Assembly: GCA_947627285.1 (NCBI GenBank)
Contig: CANQVL010000002.1
Span: forward strand, 62,001 to 126,000
Source of the DNA: an uncultured Oscillospiraceae bacterium
Lineage (GTDB): Bacteria; Bacillota; Clostridia; Oscillospirales; Oscillospiraceae
Direction of reading: 5' to 3'
DNA: 64,000 nucleotides
The position numbers and the translations under genes were made by a program. Below are positions 1 to 7,345 of this stretch, one piece after another; position 1 is the stretch's first letter, and every line of letters starts with the position of its first letter. The notes below the pieces were generated by a model. That model was not told the DNA's origin. It ran no database searches and saw only the letters and a program-made list of their open reading frames with translations.

Positions 1-1295
1 CGACGGCGGCGGGTCAGTCCGCCAAGGCAGCGGCGGACAGTGCCGGCGCCGCGGCGACGTCGGAGAAAAACGCCGGGGAGAGCGCCACGGCAGCGGCGGG
101 GAGCGCGACGGCGGCGGAGACCGCCAGAACCGGGGCTGAGACGGCGCAGAAGGGCGCTGAGACGGCTAAGGGCGCGGCGGAGAACGCCAGCGCCACTGCC
201 ACTCAGAAAGCCGCAGACGCCGAAAAAAGCGCGGATACGGCGAAGAAGTATTCGGGCAACCCGCCGGTGATCGATGAGACTACGGGGAACTGGAAGACCT
301 GGAACGCGGAAACGGGGGCGTATGCCGACACCGGCAAGCCTGCGCGGGGCGAGAAGGGTGAGACGGGAGAGCAGGGCGAGCCGGGTCCGGAGGGACCTGA
401 GGGAAAACAGGGTCTACAGGGGGCGAAAGGTGACGCCTTCACCTATGACGACTTCACCCCCGAACAGCTGGAGGCGCTGAAGGGTCCGAAGGGCGACAAG
501 GGCGACGACGGAGCGCCGGGACCGGCGGGCGCGGACGGGGCTCCGGGGGCGCCGGGGAAGGACGGAGCGGCAGGTCCGCAAGGTCCGGCGGGGCCGAATA
601 CGGTATCCGGTGACACGTCGACGAGCTTCACGGGGCTTTTGAAGGGCAACGGGGAGAGCGTGGCGCGGGCGGTGGACGGGGAGGACTATCTGTCGCCGGG
701 GACGGCGGATGAGAAGTATGTAAGGTTTGGAAAAAATCCGTCGGACAAAAGTATTCAACTTCCGTCAGATACCTCCGGGGAAGGGCTAATAATGCCGTAT
801 GGTTTTTTTAACGACACGTTTCTCTGTGTTGGTTCCGCAACGGACTTCGCCAATGCGAAGGGCTTTCTTTTTGCACAGCCAGTGTCTTATGACTATTTAT
901 CCCTTATGCTTGGAAAGCCCATTGATACCCCCATCACAGCTTCCGCTGACATGAGTATGTTGGGCTTTAAAATCAAGAGCCTCGCCGACCCGGAGGCGGA
1001 CGGGGACGCGGCGAATAAGGGGTATGTGGACGCAAAAGCCCCCTCCAAGCCCGTGGCGTACACGCTGGCGGCGTCGAAGTGGGCGGACAGCGGGCAGACG
1101 GTCGATGTCGCTGGCATCGTGGCTGACGAGACGGCGCAGATTGTGGACGTTGAGCCGAAGACCAGTGACTTCAAGGCGTACATGGACGCGGGAATATACG
1201 TCTCGGCGGTGGCGGCGGGGAAGCTCACGTTCACCTGCGGGACGGTACCGGCGGCGGATTTGACGGTGTACGTCAGTATTCAGAATGTGGGGTGA
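1..1295 (+). CDS. Collagen-like phage tail fibre protein, 5' end outside window
   Basis: The reading frame is open from base 3, so the N-terminus lies before the window; 430 residues are visible. Residues 1-85 are Ala-rich with regular Ala/Lys/Glu spacing, as in the coiled-coil shaft of trimeric tail fibres. Two blocks of Gly-X-Y collagen repeats follow (near 110-140 and 160-200). A C-terminal part carries the motif NKGYVD, common in tail fibres. It probably forms the distal host-contacting fibre of the prophage. The end is a TGA seven bases before the next start. Being a tail fibre is well supported by composition and by the tail and lysis genes downstream; the receptor target is unknown. 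Confidence 0.8.
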   Translation, partial: TAAGQSAKAAADSAGAAATSEKNAGESATAAAGSATAAETARTGAETAQKGAETAKGAAENASATATQKAADAEKSADTAKKYSGNPPVIDETTGNWKTWNAETGAYADTGKPARGEKGETGEQGEPGPEGPEGKQGLQGAKGDAFTYDDFTPEQLEALKGPKGDKGDDGAPGPAGADGAPGAPGKDGAAGPQGPAGPNTVSGDTSTSFTGLLKGNGESVARAVDGEDYLSPGTADEKYVRFGKNPSDKSIQLPSDTSGEGLIMPYGFFNDTFLCVGSATDFANAKGFLFAQPVSYDYLSLMLGKPIDTPITASADMSMLGFKIKSLADPEADGDAANKGYVDAKAPSKPVAYTLAASKWADSGQTVDVAGIVADETAQIVDVEPKTSDFKAYMDAGIYVSAVAAGKLTFTCGTVPAADLTVYVSIQNVG

Positions 1296-1301
1296 TGCGG
1301 G

Positions 1302-2207
1302 ATGGTCAAGCAGCCGAGGCTGAGAGCGAAGCCGCTCCCACCTCCGGGGAGGACGCTGGACGAGTACGCATGGGCGGAGATCCGGCAGATCGCCGACGCG
1401 GGATTGGCGCCTCGGTATTTTAAGGTCGGTGACATAAAGTCGATATATCTTCAGGGCACAGTGGGGACCAGACAGTTAGATTTTATTAGTTCCGTGCGCA
1501 TTCTCGGCTTTAACCATCGCGGAGTGGCAAACACAATTGATTTTGGATGTTTTAGCGAGGCGGATGACAATGGTGCTTTGCTTGATTTTGCTATGGCTGA
1601 TATGGCTTATAATACAAATTCAATACTCGGGGACAAGTGTTTCAATATGAACCACTGGGGAGAAGGTAAACCGTGTAACTACGGCGGGTGGAAGGGTTGC
1701 GACCTGCGCTATGACATCCTTGGAAGTGTCGACAGAGCGCCGTCGGGCTACGGAAAGCCGCTGAGTACGTCGAGGGTGGGATTTAACGCCACCGCGTCCA
1801 CGGCGACAAATCCGGTCTCCAACACCCTGATGGCGGCGCTTCCCGCTGATTTGCGCGCGGTGATGAAGCCGATGACGATTTATACGGATAACTACGGCAA
1901 CATATCGAACGTAAGCGCACACGTAACCGCGTCGGTCGACTACCTGCCGCTCTTAGCTGAGTACGAGGTGCTTGGGAAAAGGACAGGGGCAAATCAGTAT
2001 GAGAGAGAAAAACAAGCGCAATATGCTTATTTTAGGCAAGGAAACAGTCCTATTAAGTACGCTTCAGTATCAACGCCTATTAAGTATGTTTTACGGTCTC
2101 CTGTATACGGTTTGGACAGCTCTTTCGTTTCTGTAGATGAAACAGGTGCAGCTGCGCCGGTTATTGCATTCTGTTCCCTTGCTCTGGCTCCCATTTTCCG
2201 AGTGTAA
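1302..2207 (+). CDS. DUF6273-like prophage tail-associated protein
   Basis: This 301-residue protein follows the tail fibre by six bases and is probably co-transcribed. The middle holds a segment with NYGGWKGCDLR and a following LAEYEVLGKR stretch, which resembles DUF6273-type domains often found at the distal end of Firmicute prophage tail operons. The extreme C-terminus is hydrophobic (FCSLALAPIFRV). There is no signal peptide. Codon use and base composition are more AT-rich than in the collagen-like fibre, hinting at a mosaic junction. A receptor-binding or fibre-tip role is inferred from position only. It could be a diversity-generating target, but no reverse transcriptase or template repeat is visible here. 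Confidence 0.6.
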   Translation: MVKQPRLRAKPLPPPGRTLDEYAWAEIRQIADAGLAPRYFKVGDIKSIYLQGTVGTRQLDFISSVRILGFNHRGVANTIDFGCFSEADDNGALLDFAMADMAYNTNSILGDKCFNMNHWGEGKPCNYGGWKGCDLRYDILGSVDRAPSGYGKPLSTSRVGFNATASTATNPVSNTLMAALPADLRAVMKPMTIYTDNYGNISNVSAHVTASVDYLPLLAEYEVLGKRTGANQYEREKQAQYAYFRQGNSPIKYASVSTPIKYVLRSPVYGLDSSFVSVDETGAAAPVIAFCSLALAPIFRV

Positions 2208-2270
2208 GGTGTCGGCAGAATGGACCGGGCATGTTCTTTTGGGAAAAATGATTCAAAGGAGGACAACAGC

Positions 2271-2354
2271 ATGAATAAACCCAGCAATTCCCAGCGGGGG
2301 GGGGTACATAGCTCCCTGAACCGCCGCTTTGCCGAAAGGCGGTGGGCGGTATGA
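2271..2354 (+). CDS. Leader ORF (27 aa) overlapping the next tail gene
   Basis: A strong ribosome binding site (AAAGGAGG) sits eight bases before an ATG that opens a 27-codon ORF. Its TGA overlaps the ATG of the next gene (ATGA), the usual layout for translational coupling. A run of nine G residues lies inside this ORF. The downstream gene has no good ribosome binding site of its own, so the leader may feed ribosomes to it. The peptide (Arg-rich) resembles nothing I know. Equally possible is that it is only a spurious short frame. Confidence 0.4.
   Translation: MNKPSNSQRGGVHSSLNRRFAERRWAV
2296..2304 (+). repeat. Homopolymer tract of nine G
   Basis: Nine consecutive G residues inside the leader ORF. 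Gain or loss of one G would put the leader frame into an early stop (TAG at 2309 or TGA at 2317), well before the overlap with the downstream start codon. Such tracts are prone to slippage. Confidence 0.85.
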
Positions 2355-2842
2355 TCAGACAACCTATGCCGGGACTTACGCCGGAGGCGGGGGATAAGAG
2401 GTATCTCAAGACCGAAGGGGGCACCATGACGGGCGAACTTGATATGGGTAACAATCGCATTACAAATCTTCGCACGCCACTGAATCAAACAGATGCGATT
2501 AGACAGGTTGATATTAGCCTTGTAAACGAGACCGGAAATCAGACCGTTTCGATTGGTGGCGGCTTAAAATTATTAATTAAGTCTACTTATTCTTTGGTGA
2601 CATCTGGCTATAAATCACCTTCTGGCGGGTATAAACTACCAATTCAAGTGAAAAATTCAAGTCCGAGCAGCAGCTTAACGGTGAATTTTGCATCAGAATC
2701 CAATAAGCGGTTAAGGTTATTTTGCGCCGATATTAATGGGACAATATTTAGTCTTGATATACAAGGGACTGCTCCTACCACATACTCATTACCTGCTGAC
2801 ACGTCAATAATGGTGTTTGCGTGTGCCAGTTCACCTCTGTAA
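2351..2842 (+). CDS. Short phage tail-fibre-like protein
   Basis: This 163-residue protein begins at the ATG overlapping the leader stop codon; a GTG nine bases earlier is an alternative start. The N-terminus carries the phage fibre signature GDKRYLKTEGGTMTGELDMGNN followed by an ITNLRTP block, a repeat usually found in tail fibre shafts and tips. The remainder is Ser/Thr-rich and AT-rich at the DNA level, unlike the flanking genes. It lies between the tail fibre genes and the toxin-antitoxin cassette. The likely role is an alternative or accessory fibre tip; the receptor is unknown. Confidence 0.6.
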   Translation: MIRQPMPGLTPEAGDKRYLKTEGGTMTGELDMGNNRITNLRTPLNQTDAIRQVDISLVNETGNQTVSIGGGLKLLIKSTYSLVTSGYKSPSGGYKLPIQVKNSSPSSSLTVNFASESNKRLRLFCADINGTIFSLDIQGTAPTTYSLPADTSIMVFACASSPL

Positions 2843-2914
2843 GAACAATTCTTAAATGTTAAATCTATACTTTTTCACAAAGGCAGCGGCTCGCGCGACG
2901 ACGAAGACAGCGGA

Positions 2915-2943
2915 TTGACAAAATAAGACCCACGCCGTATAAT
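2915..2943 (+). promoter_or_regulatory. Consensus promoter of the putative toxin mRNA
   Basis: TTGACA, 17-base spacer, TATAAT: a perfect consensus sigma-A promoter. Transcription would begin near 2950 and run through a highly structured leader into a 30-codon hydrophobic ORF. Confidence 0.8.
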
Positions 2944-3106
2944 AGCGGCATGGGCTTCCCCGCAAGGGGGAGGGTCGGGAGTACCCGATCTGGAGACAAC
3001 CGTGGAAACGGTAAAAGGCGGTGCCTGACATCCCGCGTGAGCGGAATGGAGGCGTGTGGCAGCTCTCGCGGGAAATACTCCCGAAGGGAGGCTGGTACAT
3101 ATCACT

Positions 3107-3199
3107 TTGACGACTGTGCTTAGCCTTGTGGGCCTTATTGGCTCGCTTGCAAGTATGATCTCCTTAGTGCTGTATCTGCACGACAGGAAAAAGAAGTGA
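3107..3199 (+). CDS. Putative holin-like type I toxin peptide (30 aa)
   Basis: A TTG-initiated ORF of 30 residues lies downstream of GGGAGG, with somewhat long spacing. The peptide has a single hydrophobic segment (LSLVGLIGSLASMISLVLYL) followed by a polar, basic tail HDRKKK. This is the architecture of small membrane toxins of Firmicute type I toxin-antitoxin systems, annotated as holin-like toxins. The mRNA has a leader of about 155 bases with several hairpins and a convergent antisense gene on the other strand. The start codon is uncertain because TTG is the only canonical start close to the ribosome binding site. Toxicity is inferred, not shown. Confidence 0.55.
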   Translation: MTTVLSLVGLIGSLASMISLVLYLHDRKKK

Positions 3200-3302
3200 G
3201 CCGTCTGCTGGAACAGACGGCTCACTCTGTGGGTTTGGGGCTGCAACCCCGGACTCATGGTAAAATAAGCTCGATGTAACGGCACCGCTTAAACGGTCTC
3301 CA
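3188..3302 (-). ncRNA. Putative antisense RNA antitoxin
   Basis: Predicted from a perfect minus-strand promoter at 3309-3337 and the hairpin plus T-run at 3188-3225. The RNA would be about 115 nt and overlap the 3' end of the toxin transcript. Its 5' part (TGGAGACC...GCGGTGCCGTTACATC) resembles a segment of the toxin leader at 2991-3031 (TGGAGAC...GCGGTGCCTGACATC). This is the convergent layout of par-type type I systems such as pAD1 fst. No expression data exist here. Confidence 0.55.
3196..3225. terminator. Shared hairpin between toxin mRNA and antisense RNA
   Basis: A perfect 12-bp stem (GTGAGCCGTCTG / CAGACGGCTCAC) with a six-base loop, overlapping the toxin stop codon. On the minus strand it is followed by TTCTTTTT, a good terminator for the antisense RNA; on the plus strand the U-run is absent. 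Confidence 0.7.
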
Positions 3303-3308
3303 CCCATT

Positions 3309-3337
3309 ATTATACGGTCAGGGTCACGAAATGTCAA
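3309..3337 (-). promoter_or_regulatory. Consensus promoter of the antisense RNA
   Basis: On the minus strand, TTGACA (complement of 3332-3337), a 17-base spacer and TATAAT (complement of 3309-3314). Nothing but the toxin tail lies downstream, so a non-coding antisense transcript is the natural reading. Confidence 0.8.
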
Positions 3338-3342
3338 TACCT

Positions 3343-3378
3343 TTCCCGCTGTCTTTACGGACGGCGGGAATTTTATTT
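3343..3378 (+). terminator. Rho-independent terminator or attenuator before the radical-SAM genes
   Basis: Stem TTCCCGC-TGTC / GAC-GGCGGGAA followed by TTTTATTTTATT. It closes the toxin-antitoxin cassette and sits just upstream of the accessory gene at 3411. No strong plus-strand promoter is visible between it and that gene, so the downstream genes may depend on readthrough. Confidence 0.65.
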
Positions 3379-3410
3379 TATTAATTATTTTAATCAAAGG
3401 AGACAAAACC

Positions 3411-3776
3411 ATGGCTAAGAAAATTATCAACGTTCCTCAGGAGACAGTCAACGAGATCCAGGGGCTCCAGTATGAGTGCGAGAGCCGGAAGGGGCTGCTG
3501 GCGTTTATGCTGGACAAGGGCGGCTCTGTCGAGAGCGAGGGGTTCCGCGAGTACCACAGGGAGTACACGGATTTCAACGCCCGGTACGAGCAGGCAAAGG
3601 AGGACATGCAAAAGACGGTGCTGGAGCCGCAGGTCCCCGGAAGGCTCCTCACCTGGAAGCTGGACTTTGCCTCCGGCGAGGCGGAGTGCGAATATGAGCC
3701 GAGGGGCAGTATTGATTTCGACGCGTGCCGCGCCAGCTCCGCCGACTACTCCGCGAAGGTCGTGGCGACGGCATGA
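3411..3776 (+). CDS. Small accessory protein of a radical-SAM peptide-modification system
   Basis: This 121-residue soluble protein has ribosome binding site AAAGGAG and overlaps the radical SAM gene by four bases (ATGA). The N-terminus (KKIINVPQETVNEI) and the following helical region with QLQYE/REYHREYTDFNARYEQAKEDM-type heptads suggest an all-alpha partner protein; it ends in a short strand-rich LTWKLDFASGE part. Small proteins of this shape accompany radical SAM maturases of CXXX-repeat targets in other Firmicutes. I recognise the resemblance but cannot confirm family membership. It could be a leader-binding adaptor or a tail chaperone. It contains only two cysteines, so it is unlikely to be the substrate. 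Confidence 0.5.
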   Translation: MAKKIINVPQETVNEIQGLQYECESRKGLLAFMLDKGGSVESEGFREYHREYTDFNARYEQAKEDMQKTVLEPQVPGRLLTWKLDFASGEAECEYEPRGSIDFDACRASSADYSAKVVATA

Positions 3777-5095
3777 AGAGGGACGAGAGCTACCCGGACA
3801 TGATAGGCAGGCTCTTCCCATACACAGGCGACGACGGGAAGAAGCACAGCGTTGTTACGGCGACCATCCAGGTGACGGACGCCTGCAACCTGCGGTGTAC
3901 ATACTGCTACCAAATCAACAAGTCCACCCACAGGATGAAGCCGGAGACGGGGAAGAAGTTCATCGACATGCTCCTGGGCAAGACGGGCGGCATGGAGGCT
4001 TACTACGAGGGGGAAGTTATAGAGGGGCTGGTGCTGGAGTTCATCGGCGGCGAGCCCTTTTTGGAGATCGACCTCATCGAGGAGCTGACGGACTACTTCA
4101 TCTCCGAGCTCATCCGCCTGCGCCACCCCCTCGCCAACAGGTTCCGGATCTCCATATGCTCCAACGGCGTGCTCTACTTTGACCCCAGGGTCCAGGCGTA
4201 CATCAAAAAGCACATGGACCACCTGAGCTTTTCCATCTCCATCGACGGGAACAGGGAGCTCCACGACGCCTGCCGGGTATTCCCCGACGGGCGGGGCAGC
4301 TACGACATCGCCATGGCTGGGGTGCGGCACTTTGTGGACGTCCTGGGCGGTCAGATGGGTTCCAAGATGACCCTGGCGCCGCAGAATATCTCCCACACCT
4401 ACGAGGCGGTGAGGAGCCTTATAGAGGCGGGATACACGGAGATCCACCTCAACTGCGTATACGAGGAGGGCTGGACGTTGGAGCACGCGAGGATACTCTA
4501 CGCCCAGCTCAAGGAGCTGGCGGACTACATGCTGGAGAACGACCTGACGGACAAGGTGTACGTCGCCATGTTCGAGGAGCGTTTTTTCCACCCGAAGGCT
4601 CCGGACGACCTCCAAAACTGGTGCGGGGGCAACGGCGCCATGATAGCCGTGGACTGGAAGGGGGACGTGTACCCCTGTATACGCTACATGGAGAGCTCCC
4701 TGGGCACTGATGTGCCGCCCATCATCGTGGGGAACCTGGACACGGGCATTCTCAAGACCGATGCCCAGAAAAAGTGCCTTGCGTGCCTCAAGTGCGTTGA
4801 CCGGCGGACGCAGAGCACCGATGAGTGCTTCAACTGCCCCATCGCCGAGGGGTGCAGCTGGTGCACGGCGTATAACTACCAGGTTTTCGGTACGCCGGAC
4901 GCCAGGGCGACGTACATCTGCGTCATGCACAAGGCGCGGGCGCTGGCGAACGCGTATTTCTGGAACATGAAGTTCCGGCTTGAGGGCGCGAACAAGCGCA
5001 TGAAGCTCTGGATCCCCAAAGAATGGGCTGTGCCCATCATCGGGGAAGAGGAGTGGGACATGCTGAAGCTGTTGGAAAGCTCGGTGGAGATTTAA
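3773..5095 (+). CDS. Radical SAM/SPASM peptide maturase in the prophage tail module
   Basis: This 440-residue protein starts at the ATG overlapping the upstream stop. The radical SAM cluster motif CNLRCTYC gives cysteines at residues 38, 42 and 45, and a GGEP-type SAM-binding motif (FIGGEPFLE) lies near residue 100. The C-terminal third is a SPASM-like region with many cysteines (NWCGG, YPC, CLACLKC, CFNCPIAEGCSWC), enough for two auxiliary iron-sulfur clusters. Proteins of this architecture install thioether or related links in ribosomal peptides. The likely substrate is the 49-cysteine protein at 6320. It closely resembles maturases of CXXX-repeat targets. Sitting between tail genes is unusual for such an enzyme. 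Confidence 0.8.
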   Translation: MKRDESYPDMIGRLFPYTGDDGKKHSVVTATIQVTDACNLRCTYCYQINKSTHRMKPETGKKFIDMLLGKTGGMEAYYEGEVIEGLVLEFIGGEPFLEIDLIEELTDYFISELIRLRHPLANRFRISICSNGVLYFDPRVQAYIKKHMDHLSFSISIDGNRELHDACRVFPDGRGSYDIAMAGVRHFVDVLGGQMGSKMTLAPQNISHTYEAVRSLIEAGYTEIHLNCVYEEGWTLEHARILYAQLKELADYMLENDLTDKVYVAMFEERFFHPKAPDDLQNWCGGNGAMIAVDWKGDVYPCIRYMESSLGTDVPPIIVGNLDTGILKTDAQKKCLACLKCVDRRTQSTDECFNCPIAEGCSWCTAYNYQVFGTPDARATYICVMHKARALANAYFWNMKFRLEGANKRMKLWIPKEWAVPIIGEEEWDMLKLLESSVEI

Positions 5096-5116
5096 AACTA
5101 TTTTGTAGTGAGAACT

Positions 5117-5166
5117 GTGTCCGAATCGGACACGGAAATACCCCCACCCCTTTTTGACGGTGGGAG
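5117..5166 (+). repeat. Intergenic repeat: GTGTCCG palindrome plus C-rich hairpin, copy 1
   Basis: A 17-base palindrome, GTGTCCGAATCGGACAC, is followed by TACCCCCACCCC, a T-run and GGTGGGAG that can pair with the C-rich arm. It lies between the radical SAM gene and the next tail gene. A related unit lies at 5851-5920 and a further C-rich half at 7326. Confidence 0.7.
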
Positions 5167-5188
5167 AAGCGCGGAGCGGTGAAGGACT

Positions 5189-5851
5189 ATGGGTATAACT
5201 GTAAAGCTTGATCTGGTCACCGACAGGGAGGCGAGGCACGTATCCCGGGTCGACGCCCTGCGGCGCGCCGGCTGGGAGGCCATGACCGCCGCCGAAAGGC
5301 TGGAGTGGTGGCACGGGCTGTCGGACGAATACGTATACTGGCGGGAGGGGACGCCGGTCACCTGCCTTGACGGTGTGATCGTGTTCATCTCCGCAGGGGA
5401 CATAAACAAGGGCGCCTACAACTACAGGGATTGGAACCGGGTGGAGGGCGCCGCAGAGTACCTGGCGGGGATCCTGCGCGGACTGCCGGAGCTTTTGCGC
5501 GAGCACGCGAGGGAGCACGGCGTGGCGTGGGATACGGCGCTGGATGTGCCGTATGATCCGGAGGACTTCCGGCTTACGGTGAAGACGGACTGGGCGATGG
5601 AGGACATCCCCACGCCCGGACAGTTGGACAGGTACCTCACGAACGTGAGGAGGCTCAGAGGGGCGCTGGAGTACGAGACGGAGGTGCTGCCGGCGACCAT
5701 GGCTGTGCTCACCTACGCCGGCGCCAACGCCATCGAGAGGGCGCTTTTGGGGCTGGGCTTCGCCATCGAGGACTTTCACACTTGGCGGGACGTGGAGAAC
5801 ATTGAAAAGAGCTGTGTTTATTCAGACGACGTCTTTTCGGGGGAGGTCTGA
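5189..5851 (+). CDS. Phage tail/baseplate-associated protein (KGAYN family)
   Basis: This 220-residue soluble protein contains the hallmarks of a common Firmicute prophage structural protein: VTDREARHVSRV near the N-terminus, NKGAYNYRDWNRVEGAAEYLAG in the middle, KTDWAMEDIPTPGQLDRYL and a final YAGANAIERALLG segment. Such proteins are found between tail fibre and lysis genes. It is longer than usual because of an inserted WREGTPVTCLDGVIVFIS stretch. Part of this gene (codons for YVYW and following) recurs as a scrap at 24511, linking the two prophage ends in this window. The exact position in the virion is not known. Confidence 0.7.
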   Translation: MGITVKLDLVTDREARHVSRVDALRRAGWEAMTAAERLEWWHGLSDEYVYWREGTPVTCLDGVIVFISAGDINKGAYNYRDWNRVEGAAEYLAGILRGLPELLREHAREHGVAWDTALDVPYDPEDFRLTVKTDWAMEDIPTPGQLDRYLTNVRRLRGALEYETEVLPATMAVLTYAGANAIERALLGLGFAIEDFHTWRDVENIEKSCVYSDDVFSGEV

Positions 5852-5920
5852 ATACCCCCCACCCCTTTCGCGAGTGTCCGATCCGGACACAAAAATACCC
5901 CCACCCTCTTTTGGGGGAGG
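5851..5920 (+). repeat. Intergenic repeat: two C-rich boxes around a GTGTCCG palindrome, copy 2
   Basis: AATACCCCCCACCCCTTTCG, then the 17-base palindrome GTGTCCGATCCGGACAC at 5874-5890, then ATACCCCCACCC followed by TTTTGGGGGAGG that can pair back. Same order as copy 1 with an extra C-rich box in front. Confidence 0.7.
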
Positions 5921-5940
5921 AAAAAACGGAGTGAACGCAA

Positions 5941-6318
5941 ATGAAGGACAGGATCCCTACTTATCCCAACCGGGTGCGGCTTGTGCCGGTGCCGGGAAGG
6001 GACGGGTATTATGACGTGGAGCGCGCGGACGAGCCGACCCAGGAGGGGACGAAGCTCAACAAGGCGGCGCTCCTCACCGATGAGACGGCGGCGGCTGTGA
6101 AGGCGGCGCGTCCGGGCTTTTCGGGGGAGGTGGACACGGTAAACGACGCTCTGGCGGCGCTGGCGCTGGGAGGCGTGAGCGCGGGGGTGTCGGAGCCCGG
6201 GGACAAGTCCGGGCTGTGGGTGGACACCTCCAACGGCGCCGGCAAGGGCGTGCTGAAATATTACGACACGGCGCTGGACAAGTGGACGCCGGTGTGGTCG
6301 GTCTGGGGGGTAAAGTGA
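5941..6318 (+). CDS. Phage tail structural protein (short)
   Basis: This 125-residue protein begins MKDRIPTYPNRVRLVPVPG and contains DEPTQEGTKLNKAALL followed by TVNDALAAL, a pattern seen in short proteins at the distal end of many Firmicute prophage tail operons (tail tip or fibre-adaptor type). It ends with a GLWVDTSNGAGKGVLKYYD segment resembling structural modules of fibre-associated proteins. The gap to the next gene is a single base. Whether it is itself modified is unknown; it lacks cysteine. Confidence 0.65.
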   Translation: MKDRIPTYPNRVRLVPVPGRDGYYDVERADEPTQEGTKLNKAALLTDETAAAVKAARPGFSGEVDTVNDALAALALGGVSAGVSEPGDKSGLWVDTSNGAGKGVLKYYDTALDKWTPVWSVWGVK

Positions 6319-6319
6319 G

Positions 6320-7318
6320 ATGGCTGAGAGCTACAACACCTTTTCCCCGGACCGCGTCAGAGCCCTGAAGGACGCCGCCAGAGCGGAGGTAAAGCGACGG
6401 AAGGGGTACGGGTCGCTCTCCGAGGACACGGGCTACGGCTACGCCCAGAGGGGCAAGGCGGTGGACTACTCCTCGCAGAAGTTCGAATTCGACGTTCAGC
6501 CCGCGCCCGGGGAGGGGATAACCGTGGACCACGGGGAGAAGACCGTGGACATACTGCTGAAAATAGCGGAGCACGGGGATCTCACCCATGCCGCAGCCGG
6601 AGAGCCCATCCCCTCGGACTTCACCGAGGAGCTTATAACCTATGTCAACACCCTGGCGGGGGAGAGCATGACCGGGACGGTCACCAGCTGCCACGGGGCG
6701 TGTACGGGGCTGTGCGTGGGCACCTGCTCCGACGGGTGCTCCGGCTGTACCGGTTCGGGCGCGTCAAGCTCCGGCGGATACGGCTGCAACGGGTGCTCCG
6801 CCGCCTGCGGCAATTCCTGTGGGGAATCCTGCGGAGAGGGCTGCAGCGGGAAGTGCAACTGGAGCTGTGATATCCAATGCTCAGTCGACTGTTCGGGGCA
6901 CTGTCACCAGGGCTGTCAGTCGGGGTGCATAGGTGAGTGCCGGTATGAGTGCGGGGGGACCGAGTACGGGACGCCCTCCAACTGCAACAACTCCTGCCAG
7001 AACGGCTGCCATTACACCTGCGCCCTTGACTGTCAGGGCAACTGCCGGACAGGGTGCGCGAGATGCGACTACGGCTGTTCCGGCTTCTGCTGGGGCGCTT
7101 GCATGGGCGGCTGTCTCAACGGGTGCGGCGAGTGCGAGGGCTGCGCGGGGTGCTCGGGGTGCGGCGGAGGCTGCTCCGGGCGCTGTTACGGCGGCTGCGA
7201 CACCGCCTGCCTGGGGTGCTCGGGGAATTGCGAGGGCAGGTGCCTCAATTCCTGCTTCTCCACCTGCTCCGACACCTGCTACGGCAGCTGCAAGGGCACG
7301 GCGGACACCGTACAGTGA
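6320..7318 (+). CDS. Cysteine-repeat (CXXX) prophage protein, likely radical-SAM substrate
   Basis: This 332-residue protein has two parts. Residues 1-115 look like a phage structural N-terminus (YNTFSPDRVRALKDAARAEVKRR, a Tyr/Gly-rich centre, then SDFTEELITYVNTLAGESM). From about residue 120 to the end it carries 49 cysteines, mostly spaced every fourth residue (CXXXC), with a few CXXC steps and two gaps (SGASSSGGYG and GGTEYGTPSN). The spacers are rich in Gly, Ser, Asn and acidic residues. The translated reading frame is intact and codon use matches its neighbours. The radical SAM/SPASM gene upstream suggests post-translational modification of the repeat. A metal-rich or disulfide-rich spike is the alternative. 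Confidence 0.75.
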   Translation: MAESYNTFSPDRVRALKDAARAEVKRRKGYGSLSEDTGYGYAQRGKAVDYSSQKFEFDVQPAPGEGITVDHGEKTVDILLKIAEHGDLTHAAAGEPIPSDFTEELITYVNTLAGESMTGTVTSCHGACTGLCVGTCSDGCSGCTGSGASSSGGYGCNGCSAACGNSCGESCGEGCSGKCNWSCDIQCSVDCSGHCHQGCQSGCIGECRYECGGTEYGTPSNCNNSCQNGCHYTCALDCQGNCRTGCARCDYGCSGFCWGACMGGCLNGCGECEGCAGCSGCGGGCSGRCYGGCDTACLGCSGNCEGRCLNSCFSTCSDTCYGSCKGTADTVQ

Positions 7319-7325
7319 CGCGGGA

Positions 7326-7345
7326 TACCCCCCCACCCCTTTCGG
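7326..7345 (+). repeat. C-rich box, third intergenic site of the tail cluster
   Basis: ATACCCCCCCACCCCTTTCG, nearly identical to the C-rich box at 5852, again directly behind a tail gene stop codon and here without the GTGTCCG palindrome. Confidence 0.6.

Noticed and set aside
1302..2207. Possible diversity-generating retroelement target
   Set aside because: No reverse transcriptase, template repeat or avd gene is present in the visible prophage part; resemblance to a variable protein rests on position only.
3725..3772. Longer N-terminus for the radical SAM protein
   Set aside because: The extra residues (Arg-rich) overlap the upstream gene in another frame and lack a ribosome binding site; the ATG overlapping the upstream stop is the natural start.
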